A stretch of 25,340 bases of DNA from SAR202 cluster bacterium (GTDB lineage: Bacteria; Chloroflexota; Dehalococcoidia; Lucifugimonadales; JASMAO01). The notes under the pieces are model-generated. The model was not told the DNA's origin. It made no database searches and saw nothing but the letters and a program-made list of their open reading frames with translations. The DNA lies in contig JASMAO010000092.1 of the NCBI GenBank assembly GCA_030754315.1, positions 1 through 25,340 on the forward strand, in the 5' to 3' direction. The position numbers and the translations under genes were made by a program. Positions 15,467 to 22,910 of this stretch are shown piece by piece; the stretch's first letter is position 1, and every line of letters starts with the position of its first letter.

Positions 15467-16492
15467 CTATCCGTCAAACTTGGAATATATCTGGAACCGG
15501 TGGCGCCCAGTTTCAAGCACGTGAAGTCGGTCTTTGTTATCCAAGACAACTGTGACTGGGTCCCAGAAGTACGGTTCAATACGGGCGGATATCTCGTTCG
15601 GATCGTCGCTGCCTGTATCATACACTGGCACATAGGTTGATCGTGCCATAGCTTCATCAGCATTGGACTCCAGATACTCCGTGGCCCATGGTGATAGTGT
15701 TGCCTGTCCTCGTAACTCTAGGATAAATGTGCCGTTTGGCGCCATCATTTGTACTCTCTGGTTGCCCCAGTCAGTAACGTAGATGAATCCCTCTGAGTCC
15801 ACGGCAACGTTAGAGGGACGATTAAATTCCCCCGGTCCATTTCCAGATCTGCCGAATTTGGATACGAAATATCCATCGTTAGTGAACTTTTGGATACGGT
15901 CGTTTCTCCAGTCCGCGACATAGATGTAATTTTCTGCGTCGACGGTTATACCCCATGGATGATCGAACTGACCATCGCGCATCCCTAAGGAACCAAACTT
16001 ACCAAGAAAATACCCGTCCGTTGTGAATCTCTGTACTCTGTGGTTTTTGTGGTCGACGATGAGCAGGTTGTTATCGCTATCGAAGACTAGACCTGATGGC
16101 CCATCGATCTCGCCATCCGCACTCCCTGCAGTGCCCCATTTGTTCGTATAGGTGTTTGTTTTATCGTAGACGGTGATCCGTTGTAGAACATCATCAGCGA
16201 GGTAGAGTCGATCATTATTGTCTATCGCCAATGCTGATGGAGATATCATTTGTCCGTCTCCACTTCCATGGCTGCCCACCTGTCCGAAAAACTCATGTTT
16301 GATACTGACAATTTGAATGCCGATAATATTGACAGATTGGTAATGACTTCGACTTGCCACGTATATACGACCGTCGCTACGTATTGCCATATCTACTGGA
16401 AGGTGGAATCCTCTTCCACCTTGGTCAGCTACGAATCCCACCGTATCCAAATATTCCAACTCGGGCTTTTGTGTGACGGTCGAGGTAGACAT
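15467..16492 (-). CDS. Six-bladed NHL-repeat beta-propeller protein
   Basis: A 341-residue protein made almost wholly of NHL-type blades. Six units of the form P-x-x-[VLIM]-x-[VILF]-D/S-x-x-[GND]-x-[ILV]-[YLH]-V-x-[DE] can be followed. Examples are PSALAIDNNDRLYLAD, PWGITVDAENYIYVADWRND and PSNVAVDSEGFIYVTDWGNQ. G-x-[GR]-DGQ/GEF segments link the blades. No signal peptide is seen. Such propellers bind ligands or proteins, and a few are lactonases or lyases; no catalytic set can be assigned here. It starts 26 bases after the DUF1800 stop with AGGA eight bases before the ATG, so the two are probably one transcript and may work together. Confidence 0.88.
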   Translation of the reverse strand: MSTSTVTQKPELEYLDTVGFVADQGGRGFHLPVDMAIRSDGRIYVASRSHYQSVNIIGIQIVSIKHEFFGQVGSHGSGDGQMISPSALAIDNNDRLYLADDVLQRITVYDKTNTYTNKWGTAGSADGEIDGPSGLVFDSDNNLLIVDHKNHRVQRFTTDGYFLGKFGSLGMRDGQFDHPWGITVDAENYIYVADWRNDRIQKFTNDGYFVSKFGRSGNGPGEFNRPSNVAVDSEGFIYVTDWGNQRVQMMAPNGTFILELRGQATLSPWATEYLESNADEAMARSTYVPVYDTGSDDPNEISARIEPYFWDPVTVVLDNKDRLHVLETGRHRFQIYSKFDG

Positions 16493-16518
16493 GGTTATTG
16501 TCCTGTTCTAACCCATTG

Positions 16519-17973
16519 TTAGGCCAATTGAAACTCTTGAGTCGAGGCCACGAGTTGCAGCATCGTTGCTATTTTCTTTTCGGATTCAGTAATGGCTTCT
16601 TCAGTGTCGAAATTAAGATCTGTTTCTGTCTCGGCCCTTGCAAGGAGTCCGTTGCGGGTGTTATCTGAAGCGGCAATATGTCCAAGAGTTTCAAGGCAAG
16701 CGTCCACGAGTTGGCGCGGGGTCAAAACACCACTAATGGCAGCGGCTTTGATTCTATCGATAAGTGACCTGATCCCGGGCCTATCTGTGTCGTCGAACAT
16801 TTTGCTTGCAAAGTTCACGCGCTCGGCGTAGGTGCCTGTGTTGATCCATTCGTCTCCACCCTGCCAGCCCTCAACGCTGGGAGGGCTCAATAATTCTTGG
16901 CCCATGAAAGAGCAGACATCCGCAGATTCATAGGTTTCGTAAGATGCTACTTTGAGACCACCGGCCATGCGTAGCATACCTATGACCAACTCTGCCGGAC
17001 TCTTTATTCTCGTAAACCTAACTTCATCGGATTTAAAGAAGTCAGAATTAAATAACACACGTAACATGGCTGATATGTCGTAACTGGAATCGCGATATGA
17101 CCGAGCGAGTTCTTCGATGGCGTCCGGATTTCTAGGTTTGGTATATGGCCACTGTGGTACCGGGACTTCGTCGGCTACGAAGAAGTGGTACAGATGTCTT
17201 GCTATAAATCTTGGTGTTGCATCCTGTTTGCAGATGATCTCTACGATGTCTTCGCCATTGAAGTTTCCGGTCTCTCCGAGGAAGGTTTTAACTCCGTCAT
17301 CATGGTCTTTTTCGTCGATATTGAATTGCCAGGACATGTATCCGTAGGGCCTGGCGGTATTGTTCCTCATCTTTATAGACATATATGCAGGGTTTACGAC
17401 AGTCCATCCGGTGAAGGCTCTTGCGCATTCTTTGATGTCTGTCTCTGTATAGTTGCCTACCCCCATAGAGAATAGCTCGAGAATTTCTCTGGCATAGTTT
17501 TCGTTTATTGCGTTTTTGTGATTGTCCTGATTGTCTAGCCACATTAACATCGCTGGATTTTTCGAGAGATGGATAAGCAGGTTATTAAATCTGCCCATGC
17601 CATGCTCCCTAAACATGTCAATCTGGTTCACCATGGGTCTCGCATTAATAAGCTTGGCCGCTGACGTAGCAAAGACCCTGTGCCAGAAGAGTGTCATCTT
17701 TTCTTTAAGAGGATACCTCGTTGTCGCCATTCTGTAGATCCATAGGGCCCTGGCAGAGGTTTGGTTGCGAAGAGTAGACTGTTCGACATGGTAGCGTCGG
17801 ATCAGATCGTAAGGGATGTTGTCATTGCCGAGGGAGTTTAACAATTCATCGACAGTGGCTTCGTACCCTTGGCAGACATAACGCTCCAGGTCTTCTCCGT
17901 ATGCGCCGAACGACGCACGCCTGAGGAGGTGGGCAATCAGAGATGTGTTCTGCTTCGACGCTAATGTGGTCAA
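16519..17973 (-). CDS. DUF1800 family protein
   Basis: A 484-residue member of the DUF1800 family, whose biochemical role is unknown. Hallmarks are HLLRRASFGA at 15-24, EKMTLFWHRVF at 91-101, and NENYAREILELFSMGVGNYT at 157-176, followed by ECARAFTGW at 182-190. A later LLSPPSVEGWQGG is also typical. Family members are commonly exported and paired with a DUF1501 protein. Here there is no signal peptide and the neighbour is an NHL propeller instead. The start is TTG at 17973, with AGGA seven bases upstream on the minus strand; the nearby ATG runs into a stop after two codons. The HpcH-like gene ends 88 bases upstream in the same direction. Confidence 0.9.
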   Translation of the reverse strand: MTTLASKQNTSLIAHLLRRASFGAYGEDLERYVCQGYEATVDELLNSLGNDNIPYDLIRRYHVEQSTLRNQTSARALWIYRMATTRYPLKEKMTLFWHRVFATSAAKLINARPMVNQIDMFREHGMGRFNNLLIHLSKNPAMLMWLDNQDNHKNAINENYAREILELFSMGVGNYTETDIKECARAFTGWTVVNPAYMSIKMRNNTARPYGYMSWQFNIDEKDHDDGVKTFLGETGNFNGEDIVEIICKQDATPRFIARHLYHFFVADEVPVPQWPYTKPRNPDAIEELARSYRDSSYDISAMLRVLFNSDFFKSDEVRFTRIKSPAELVIGMLRMAGGLKVASYETYESADVCSFMGQELLSPPSVEGWQGGDEWINTGTYAERVNFASKMFDDTDRPGIRSLIDRIKAAAISGVLTPRQLVDACLETLGHIAASDNTRNGLLARAETETDLNFDTEEAITESEKKIATMLQLVASTQEFQLA

Positions 17974-18061
17974 ACCATTTTCCTAAGTGGTAATTCCGGG
18001 GCGTGGAATTAGCGAGTTTGGTAGACCTTACTACATTTAGGCCACAATTATATAATGACGA

Positions 18062-18805
18062 TCAATGTGAGTTTACGAATTCCAACGCTGCGTCAAGAAA
18101 AAGCTGGGACGCGCGTTGAGCAGAGATTACTTCATGCGCCATAGTTTTGCCAGCAGTGTGTACCGACTCGGTGACCTTGGCCTCGAATTCTCTCACCCTC
18201 GGGTGATTCATTTGTCCAGGGATCCCCATTGATTGGGCCAGATCCTTTGGTCCTATACTATAAAGATCTATGCCTTCGACGGATAGGATGGAGTCTAGGC
18301 TGTCTAGCACGTCTACATGTTCAAGCAGTGCGATGACTATGATTTGAGTGTTGGCGTGGGCCATATATTCTGGTCTAGGTGGACCAAATCCGAAATTGGT
18401 TGCCCGTGAAAAGGATAGACTTCTCCTGCCATTGGGCGCGTAACGACACGCATCAGCTAGCTTCTGCGCGTCTTCTGGCGTCGTTATATTCGGTCCGTGA
18501 ATTCCCAATATGCCGCGCTCCAAAAAAGAGTGTATGGTGGAGGCTTCGACATCGGGTACCATGCCTATTGCAGTCAGGCCCGACATTTGTGCGACGCGGC
18601 TTTGATCTTCCAGATCGCCTAGGGTGAAAGATCCATGTTCTCCGTCGAAGATCACGAAGTCGAAGCCTGCAATGCCTAGTAATTCGATTTGCTCGGATGA
18701 AGGTGAATTGAATTGACAACCGTAAGCAACCTCGCCTTCATACATCTTCGAGAGAATGTTATTGGTTTGTATGTTGATGTTATGTTCTGGCTTGCTATTG
18801 GACAA
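18062..18805 (-). CDS. HpcH/HpaI aldolase-fold protein with altered active site
   Basis: A 247-residue protein of the class II 2-oxoacid aldolase/citrate-lyase-beta-like barrel. Asp54 and His57 in FDGEHG match Asp42/His45 of E. coli HpcH, and Glu162 and Asp188 (GPKDLAQSMG) match the metal ligands Glu149/Asp175 at the same 26-residue spacing. However, the Arg70 position, 25 residues after the catalytic His, is Met82 (AIGMVP), and Gln147 corresponds to Leu160. The family usually cleaves or forms 2-keto-3-deoxy acids to pyruvate plus an aldehyde. The lost Arg raises the chance of a different or reduced activity. The start is TTG at 18805 with AGAGG six bases upstream. It lies between the FAH-like and DUF1800 genes in one direction. 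Confidence 0.87.
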   Translation of the reverse strand: MSNSKPEHNINIQTNNILSKMYEGEVAYGCQFNSPSSEQIELLGIAGFDFVIFDGEHGSFTLGDLEDQSRVAQMSGLTAIGMVPDVEASTIHSFLERGILGIHGPNITTPEDAQKLADACRYAPNGRRSLSFSRATNFGFGPPRPEYMAHANTQIIVIALLEHVDVLDSLDSILSVEGIDLYSIGPKDLAQSMGIPGQMNHPRVREFEAKVTESVHTAGKTMAHEVISAQRASQLFLDAALEFVNSH

Positions 18806-18881
18806 TGACTACCTCTGACTACTAAATTGCTATGGGTGGTTTTGAAACAACTTGCGTTCTTTTACACTGTGGGTTTGCAGG

Positions 18882-19778
18882 TCAAACCACCTCCACCGTA
18901 TTTTCAACGAATCCGATGCCCTCCAGCGTGATTCGTACTACATCCCCAGCCTTTAGTAAGGCATCTGCTACTCCCGTGAAACCGCCGCTGTACTGAATCA
19001 CCAGATCAGGGGGGGAATCGTGGGCTACCGTAGAGGCAACTATCTCCTCAGGTGATCGTTTGAAAATTGCGGGCGATGAATCCTCAGCTACAATTTCATT
19101 GCCCCGGTAATGAATCAGGTCTAACTGCATTGACATGGGGTTCTCTACGCTTTCAGGTGTAGCAACACATGGACCGACGGAGGCGCATCCTTTAAACACC
19201 TTGGACGGTACAGCCCAATGTGAGGATAGCGCAGACAGGTTTCCTGCGACTTCGTTCCCCGTGGTGTACCCAGCGAGCTTCCCTTTGTAAATTACAAAGA
19301 CTACTTCACCTTCCGCTATGGTACGTTTGGTGTCGGCTCGAATACCTATGGTGTCGAATGGGCCCACCAGCCGTTGGTTTGTCCCCTTGTAGATGACCGT
19401 GGATATTTCTGGTGTACTGTATGCCAACCGAGAACCATCGTCGGAGTTAGCAAGTTTTTCCGGTGTAAGGATCATGTTACCAAAACCGCCTGCCCACATC
19501 TCATCTGGTTCCAGTGGTTTAATGATCCTAGCCTCTCCTGAGTGGGAAATGGACCAGTCTATGAGATTGTCAAGATTGAATTCTTTACCGGAGCCATTTT
19601 GTAAGATTCGTTCAGTTATTGCATCGACGCTTGTTTCTGTGATGTGGCTTGCTTCGAGGAGGTTGCGGAACTCTTTAACCAAGTCGTTTATGCTTGTCAG
19701 TGATGTCAACACACCTTCTGAGGCCTCGACACATAGATGGGTCTCTCCAAATTTTTCCATCACACGGTAATAACGCAT
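18882..19778 (-). CDS. FAH-fold protein, 2-keto-3-deoxy-sugar-acid dehydratase-like
   Basis: A 298-residue protein of the fumarylacetoacetate hydrolase superfamily. Its layout follows 2-keto-3-deoxy-D-arabinonate dehydratase (KdaD) more than true FAH. There is DEMWAGGFG near residue 95, then the metal pair Glu156/Glu158 (AEGEVV), then GYTTGNE with Glu176 where KdaD has Asp. Lys193 (VPSK) is followed by GCASVGPC. KdaD enzymes dehydrate 2-keto-3-deoxy acids towards 2-oxoglutarate semialdehyde; other relatives hydrolyse diketo-deoxy acids of the fucose and rhamnose routes. The Asp-to-Glu change leaves the exact reaction open. The ATG at 19778 has a clean AAGGAG six bases upstream. It sits 76 bases before the HpcH-like gene, consistent with consecutive steps. 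Confidence 0.85.
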   Translation of the reverse strand: MRYYRVMEKFGETHLCVEASEGVLTSLTSINDLVKEFRNLLEASHITETSVDAITERILQNGSGKEFNLDNLIDWSISHSGEARIIKPLEPDEMWAGGFGNMILTPEKLANSDDGSRLAYSTPEISTVIYKGTNQRLVGPFDTIGIRADTKRTIAEGEVVFVIYKGKLAGYTTGNEVAGNLSALSSHWAVPSKVFKGCASVGPCVATPESVENPMSMQLDLIHYRGNEIVAEDSSPAIFKRSPEEIVASTVAHDSPPDLVIQYSGGFTGVADALLKAGDVVRITLEGIGFVENTVEVV

Positions 19779-19846
19779 TTACTCTCCTTTTGTAAGAATT
19801 GTGCGGCTATTTTTGAGAACACGATGCGGTTATGAGAGATAATCGT

Positions 19847-20911
19847 TTACATTGGGAGTGAGATAGTCTGCCGTTCTTGGGCGCTTCTAGTTACGGCCTC
19901 GGTGAACTCCACGTACCTTAATCCGTCCACGAAGGTAGTATCTCCGACTGTCTGTTCTCCTCGGATGGCTGCAATGAATTCCCTGGCGGTCTCAACACTG
20001 GTCCCATATGGATCTGGGACGCTTACCTTGACCATCTCCGGATCTTTTATGGTGCCTAGCCAAAGCCATGTTGGGTCCTGGTCTTTTACATTTATTGGAG
20101 GATCGCATAGACATCGGACAGTGCCCTCAGTACCGAACACCCATAGTTCACTGGGCGGCCCTAGCCCAGTAACTGTACTGACAGCCATGTGTAAGGTACC
20201 GCCACCGGCCAGATCGGATATCACTTCAGCGTGGTCTGGAATGGAGGTATGGACCCGCATATTCCCATCTCGGCGCATTGGGTAGGAGAGCTTAGTAATT
20301 GCAGTTACGCTAGTTGCCGGTCCGAGGATTCGCATAAGGCTCTCGTACCTGGCTCCGACCATCATAATGTTGAAACCGCTTAGATCTCGGTCGTGTCTCC
20401 AGGCAAAGTCTGGATCGTGGTCAGTAAAACCCTGTCTTAGGGTGAAGTCTGCGGAGAGAACTTTGCCAACTGGGCCATTGTTAACCAGATCGATAAGTTT
20501 CCTCATTACGTTCGGGGGAAGTATGCTCGAAGATACAACTTGGGCAATTAGATGTGGTTTGAGTAAGCTCGCAGCCAACATTTCCCTAGCTTCACTAACA
20601 CTGGAGGCCATACGCGCCTGAGTGAGAACGTGTTTCTCGTTTTCTAATGCTTTCAAGACAAGGGTCCGATGCATATATGGCCATGTACCGATGTAGACTG
20701 CATCAATGTCGGGATCTTCCATTAATGAGTTCCAATGATCGTAGACAACCGGGATCCCCAGCGTATCCGCAGCTATCTCTGCGGATTCCCGTGTTCTGTT
20801 GGCCACTGCAACTAGATCAACGCCATCGATAGCTTGAAAACGTGGCATGTAGTGGTTTACCGTTACATTGCCGGCCCCGACTATTCCCAGCCGTACTCGC
20901 TTATTTCCCAT
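19847..20911 (-). CDS. Gfo/Idh/MocA family protein lacking the EKP motif
   Basis: A 354-residue NAD(P)-dependent sugar oxidoreductase-like protein. The N-terminal Rossmann domain has GIVGAGNV (Gly12, Gly14), ANRTRESA, DPDIDAVYIGT and KHVL at 93-96. In ordinary members KHVL is followed by [CLT]EKPMA, whose Lys acts at the active site. Here it reads TQARMA, with Ala99 in place of Lys. The second-domain GxHxxD-type motif is also replaced by VGARYESLMRILGP. So the family is clear, but normal dehydrogenase chemistry is doubtful. The chosen start is ATG at 20911 because GAGGGG lies six bases before it; the TTG at 20929 lacks such a site. It is first in the minus-strand cluster and divergent from the amidohydrolase. 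Confidence 0.88.
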   Translation of the reverse strand: MGNKRVRLGIVGAGNVTVNHYMPRFQAIDGVDLVAVANRTRESAEIAADTLGIPVVYDHWNSLMEDPDIDAVYIGTWPYMHRTLVLKALENEKHVLTQARMASSVSEAREMLAASLLKPHLIAQVVSSSILPPNVMRKLIDLVNNGPVGKVLSADFTLRQGFTDHDPDFAWRHDRDLSGFNIMMVGARYESLMRILGPATSVTAITKLSYPMRRDGNMRVHTSIPDHAEVISDLAGGGTLHMAVSTVTGLGPPSELWVFGTEGTVRCLCDPPINVKDQDPTWLWLGTIKDPEMVKVSVPDPYGTSVETAREFIAAIRGEQTVGDTTFVDGLRYVEFTEAVTRSAQERQTISLPM

Positions 20912-21026
20912 CAATTTCCCCTCAATCAAATTAAAGTGAATCGGCGCTTAAGTAGGATGTTACGACAAGATTGCCTAAAAGTTCCATATTAGTGCTCAGC
21001 GACGCGCAATAAATATCCTGCTTCCC

Positions 21027-21036
21027 AACAATTGTT
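21027..21036. promoter_or_regulatory. Palindrome in the divergent promoter region
   Basis: AACAATTGTT is a perfect 10-base palindrome, about midway between the divergent Gfo/Idh (start 20911) and amidohydrolase (start 21227) genes. It is a possible operator serving both; no clear -35/-10 pair was found in the 315-base gap. Confidence 0.25.
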
Positions 21037-21226
21037 ATGTAATTAAAGTCGGTATCAGGAGTACTATGATTTCAACTTAGTACCCCAATTCCGTGCATCA
21101 ACATGTGGTGGCATCTTGATTAAAAGAGTCAGCTTGATGGGTTAATTGTAGTAGTGATGTAAGCTATGGGATATATGAACGTGGGATGATCTATCAAGAT
21201 TTGAAATATTAGTCTGGGAGAGAGTG

Positions 21227-22813
21227 ATGCTCGACATACTAATAAAAGGTGGGACGGTAATCGATGGCACAGGGCGACCTCGTCGCCAAGCCGACGTGGC
21301 TACCAGCGGAAATATAATAGAAGCTGTAGGGGATCTGGGGAACGCACAGGCATCTAGTGTCATAGATGCGAGAAATCTCATTGTTGCACCTGGATTTATT
21401 GACATGCACACACACTCTGATACTTCACTTCTTGATGACCCACACGGGGAGAGTAAAGCTTATCAGGGTGTTACAACCGAGGTAATGGGCAACTGCAGTT
21501 ACTCTCCGTTCCCAATTGGCCCAGACGGTCCTAAGGATACGATAAATAAAGAACCTCATTCAAAAGCAGAATGGGATTGGACCGATCTTGATGGATGGGC
21601 CAATCGCCTCGAGGATAACGGTATAAGTCTCAATGTTGCACCGCAGGTTGGACATGGCGCTTTGAGGACGGCTGTAGGTGCCACTAGCGATAGGCCTGCA
21701 ACTCCAGACGAACTAGAGGCTATGAAGCGTCTGGCTATCGAGTCGGTGGAGCAGGGGGCATTTTCTATGTCGACAGGGTTGAATCTCGCGCCATCTGGAT
21801 ACGCACCCACGGACGAGATAGTGGCTCTTTGTCGAGCAATTGCACCATATGGTGCTTTTTATGTGACGCATGCTCGCGTTGGTAACGGTAAGCACCTCTC
21901 CATGATTGAGGAGGCGGTGCAGATCGGAAATCGATCGGAGATTGCTGTACAGTTCTCTCACCTAGCCATTACGGATAGAAGAGTTTATGGCCATGGTCCT
22001 GAGATGCTCAATCTGTTCGAACAAGCCCGCGCCAATGGATTGGACATCACTTATGATGTCTATCCATACACTGCGGCCGGTGCTGGCTTAGATCAGACAA
22101 TTCCATTATGGGCTCAGACTGGGGGCGTCGATAGGTTAATAGATCGATTGCAAGATACTAAAACACGTGTCCGGGTCCGGAATGAAGTTGCGGCTGGTCT
22201 TGGAGGCTTGACTCCTCAATGGGAGACATGGGTGGTTTCGTATTTGCCACACGGCTCTGATCCTGGAGAAGTGGGCCTGTCCGTGAAAGAGATAGCATTG
22301 AGACGAGGAATTGAGGCTGCGGAAGCGGTCCTACAACTCACCGAGGAATCCCGTGGAACCGTGTCCGGGGTCATTCATAACAGGATTGAAAGCGATGTTC
22401 GCCTTTTTCTTTCTCATCCTCTAGCTATGATAGGCTCTGACGGGACCGCGGTATCACCAGACGGGGTATACGCGGGGGAACCTCTTCACCCGCGCTTCTA
22501 TGGAACACATCCGAGGATCCTCGGTCGCTATGTTCGTGAGCAGTCTTTAATGTCGCTTGAAACTGCAGTGCATAAGATGACCGGTATGCCTGCGGAGCGA
22601 CTAAATCTTAAAGACAGAGGCTTAGTTAGTGAAGGTATGACAGCGGATTTGGCCATATTTGATCCGTGTCAGGTTACGGACCACGCCACTTTCGAGAACC
22701 CACATCAACTGTCGGAGGGTGTCCTGCACGTTTTGGTCAATGGCAGACCTATAGTCTCCAACGGAAAGCACACCAGAGCGTTACCGGGCCGGGTTATCAG
22801 GCACCAATCATAG
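21227..22813 (+). CDS. N-acyl-D-amino-acid deacylase (D-aminoacylase)-type amidohydrolase
   Basis: A 528-residue amidohydrolase that in known members removes the acyl group from N-acyl-D-amino acids. The metal site is well preserved: His61 and His63 in FIDMHTHSD, and Cys90 in MGNCSYSP, the zinc-bridging Cys peculiar to this family. His215 (VTHARVG) and His245 (QFSHLAI) are 30 residues apart as in D-aminoacylases, and Asp405 (IGSDG) is the catalytic base. The N terminus (LDILIKGGTVIDGTG) and the C terminus (GMTADLAIFDP, VLVNGRPIV) form the usual beta-sandwich. ATG at 21227 is preferred over GTG at 21224, since GGGAG at 21216-21220 is six bases before it. No signal peptide is seen. A dihydroorotase- or hydantoinase-type role is less likely because of Cys90. 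Confidence 0.92.
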   Translation: MLDILIKGGTVIDGTGRPRRQADVATSGNIIEAVGDLGNAQASSVIDARNLIVAPGFIDMHTHSDTSLLDDPHGESKAYQGVTTEVMGNCSYSPFPIGPDGPKDTINKEPHSKAEWDWTDLDGWANRLEDNGISLNVAPQVGHGALRTAVGATSDRPATPDELEAMKRLAIESVEQGAFSMSTGLNLAPSGYAPTDEIVALCRAIAPYGAFYVTHARVGNGKHLSMIEEAVQIGNRSEIAVQFSHLAITDRRVYGHGPEMLNLFEQARANGLDITYDVYPYTAAGAGLDQTIPLWAQTGGVDRLIDRLQDTKTRVRVRNEVAAGLGGLTPQWETWVVSYLPHGSDPGEVGLSVKEIALRRGIEAAEAVLQLTEESRGTVSGVIHNRIESDVRLFLSHPLAMIGSDGTAVSPDGVYAGEPLHPRFYGTHPRILGRYVREQSLMSLETAVHKMTGMPAERLNLKDRGLVSEGMTADLAIFDPCQVTDHATFENPHQLSEGVLHVLVNGRPIVSNGKHTRALPGRVIRHQS

Positions 22814-22910
22814 ACAAAGCCTGACTAGTCGTATCTGGCCTGAATTTCAAACAGATTAGCCTGGTTGAATTGCTGTTTTCACTACGCGGTAGATTTGGTG
22901 ATTTATCAGA

